A program made the position numbers and the translations under genes. Below are positions 6,957-7,431 of a DNA stretch of 7,431 nt, piece after piece. Within the stretch, counting starts at the first letter, position 1, and each line of letters starts with the position of its first letter. Where the stretch lies: contig QMPB01000209.1 of the NCBI GenBank assembly GCA_003648395.1, positions 1 to 7,431 on the forward strand, in the 5' to 3' direction. Under the pieces are notes generated by a model that saw only the letters and a list, made by a program, of their open reading frames with translations, had not been told where the DNA came from and did no database searches. The DNA comes from Bacteroidota bacterium. GTDB lineage: Bacteria; Bacteroidota; Bacteroidia; Bacteroidales; UBA1556.

Positions 6957-7002
6957 GTTTTTGTCCCAAAAACTCATGCCAAAATCTATTTTCTGTTATC
7001 AT

Positions 7003-7032
7003 TGTAGCTACGGGTTTTCACCCGTAGCTACA
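7003..7032. repeat. Perfect 13-bp stem hairpin in repeat unit 1
   Basis: The left arm TGTAGCTACGGGT (7003-7015) pairs completely with ACCCGTAGCTACA (7020-7032) around the loop TTTC. GTAG, the tetranucleotide found at the foot of REP hairpins mobilised by REP-associated tyrosine transposases, occupies 7004-7007. No T-tract follows, so it is not a standard terminator. Confidence 0.9.
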
Positions 7033-7040
7033 TATATAGC

Positions 7041-7053
7041 ACCCTTTCAGGGT
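7041..7053. repeat. Small hairpin ACCCT-TTC-AGGGT in repeat unit 1
   Basis: A five-base-pair stem with a three-base loop sits nine bases after the main hairpin. It recurs intact at 7176-7188 in unit 2 and is broken by one G-to-T change (at 7319) in unit 3. Confidence 0.7.
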
Positions 7054-7115
7054 TCGTAATAAACAATCATACCAATACTCTTTATTTTTGAAATTTTAAA
7101 ATTATATTATCAGTT

Positions 7116-7249
7116 AAAATCTATTTTCTGTTATCATTGTAGCCACGTATTTTCACCCGTAGCTACATATATAGCACCCTTTCAGGGTTCGTAATATACA
7201 ATCATACCAATACTCTTTATTTTTGAAATTTAAAATTATATTATCAGTT
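7116..7249. repeat. Tandem repeat unit 2 (134 bp)
   Basis: The main hairpin at 7138-7167 has left arm GTAGCCACGTA, giving three mismatches against the intact right arm. One T is missing from the AATTTTAAAATT tail palindrome. The small hairpin at 7176-7188 is intact. Confidence 0.9.
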
Positions 7250-7384
7250 AAAATCTATTTTCTGTTATCATTGTAGCCACGTATTTTCACCCGTAGCTAT
7301 ATATATAGCACCCTTTCATGGTTCGTAATATACAATCATACCAATACTCTTTATTTTTGAAATTTTAAAATTATATTATCAGTT
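7250..7384. repeat. Tandem repeat unit 3 (135 bp)
   Basis: It carries the same altered left hairpin arm as unit 2 (hairpin 7272-7301), plus a C-to-T change at 7300 in the right arm and a G-to-T change that breaks the small hairpin (7310-7322). It differs from unit 2 at only about three positions. Confidence 0.9.
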
Positions 7385-7431
7385 AATATCTATTTTCTGT
7401 TATCATTGTAGCCACGTATTTTCACCCGTAG
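7385..7431. repeat. Tandem repeat unit 4, partial (cut by window end)
   Basis: The 47 bases match units 2 and 3 except for A-to-T at 7387. The hairpin begins at 7407 and is truncated at GTAG (7431). The array therefore continues to the right by an unknown number of copies. Confidence 0.9.

Larger units (their letters stand above)
6834..6980 (-). promoter_or_regulatory. hydE upstream region
   Basis: The region between the hydE start and the tandem repeat array has no coding frame. It contains the 11-bp inverted repeat at 6909-6956 and an exact -7-like element at 6914-6921. A second, weaker promoter candidate lies closer to the gene: TTG at 6897-6895, then 21 bases, then TACTACTTTG at 6873-6864 (minus strand). 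No Shine-Dalgarno sequence is clear; AAAGAAG nine bases before the ATG is at best a weak one. Confidence 0.5.
6981..7115. repeat. Tandem repeat unit 1 (135 bp), with perfect hairpin
   Basis: First copy at the hydE-proximal edge. It is the only copy whose main hairpin is a perfect palindrome. It differs from copy 2 at three hairpin positions (7009, 7013, 7014), by one substitution in the middle (AATAAAC versus AATATAC) and by one extra T in the tail. Confidence 0.9.
6981..7431. repeat. Tandem array of a 134-135 bp hairpin-bearing unit, at least 3.3 copies, open at right edge
   Basis: Four head-to-tail copies start at 6981, 7116, 7250 and 7385 (each at or near AAAATCTATTTTCTG); the last is cut by the window end after 47 bases. 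Copies differ by only a few bases: copy 2 lacks one T near 7231, and copies 2-4 share three substitutions in the hairpin arm that copy 1 lacks. Each complete unit holds a main hairpin with GTAG at its 5' foot, a small hairpin ACCCT-TTC-AGGGT (intact in copies 1 and 2) and an A/T-rich tail. Stops in all frames and the single-base length change rule out coding. The period is far too long for CRISPR. Similarity ends sharply at the left border. The design resembles REP-type palindromic repeats, but no transposase gene is visible. Confidence 0.95.

Noticed and set aside
7003..7032. Intrinsic terminator
   Set aside because: The stem is strong but no T-tract follows on either strand, and it is part of a repeated unit.
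6981..7431. CRISPR array
   Set aside because: The period is 134-135 bp and the whole unit repeats, leaving no unique spacers between short repeats.
6981..7431. Tandemly repeated coding domain
   Set aside because: Stop codons occur in all frames of the unit and unit 2 has a one-base deletion.

Overview
The window looks like chromosomal DNA from a low-GC, probably anaerobic or facultatively anaerobic member of the Bacteroidota. Three things point there. The minus-strand gene at the left edge is a SusC/RagA-type outer-membrane receptor, a hallmark of that phylum. The -7-like elements that can be found have the Bacteroidota form TAnnTTTG, and no Shine-Dalgarno sequence was seen at the starts inspected. 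HydE implies [FeFe]-hydrogenase metabolism. No finer taxonomic placement can be made from this sequence.

Layout, left to right. 1..1338 (-) is the N-terminal 446 residues of a SusC-like TonB-dependent transporter; the rest lies beyond the left edge. 1339..1661 is an AT-rich gap with no clear gene. 1662..4796 (-) is a complete 1044-residue AddA/RecB-like helicase-nuclease. 4797..5140 is a divergent promoter region. 5141..5554 (+) is a 137-residue Rrf2-family regulator with three cysteines. 5555..5741 is a short convergent gap with weak hairpins. 5742..6833 (-) is a complete 363-residue HydE, the radical-SAM maturase of [FeFe] hydrogenase. 6834..6980 is the hydE upstream region, with an 11-bp inverted repeat around a -7-like element. 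6981..7431 is an array of at least 3.3 tandem copies of a 134-135 bp non-coding unit, each built around a hairpin; it runs off the right edge.

The genes do not form one obvious operon. The helicase and SusC genes share a strand but are 323 bp apart and functionally unrelated. The most plausible functional link is between the Rrf2 regulator, a family that often senses Fe-S status, redox state or NO through three cysteines, and hydE, an oxygen-sensitive Fe-S enzyme for hydrogenase assembly. They are convergent neighbours, so the link is inference only. The usual partners (AddB for the helicase, HydF/HydG and a hydrogenase for HydE, SusD for SusC) are not in the window.

No wholly new system is evident. 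The observations most worth checking are the tandem hairpin repeats, which have REP-like features and a sign of palindrome-templated correction in one copy, and the inverted repeats in the hydE and Rrf2 promoter regions.
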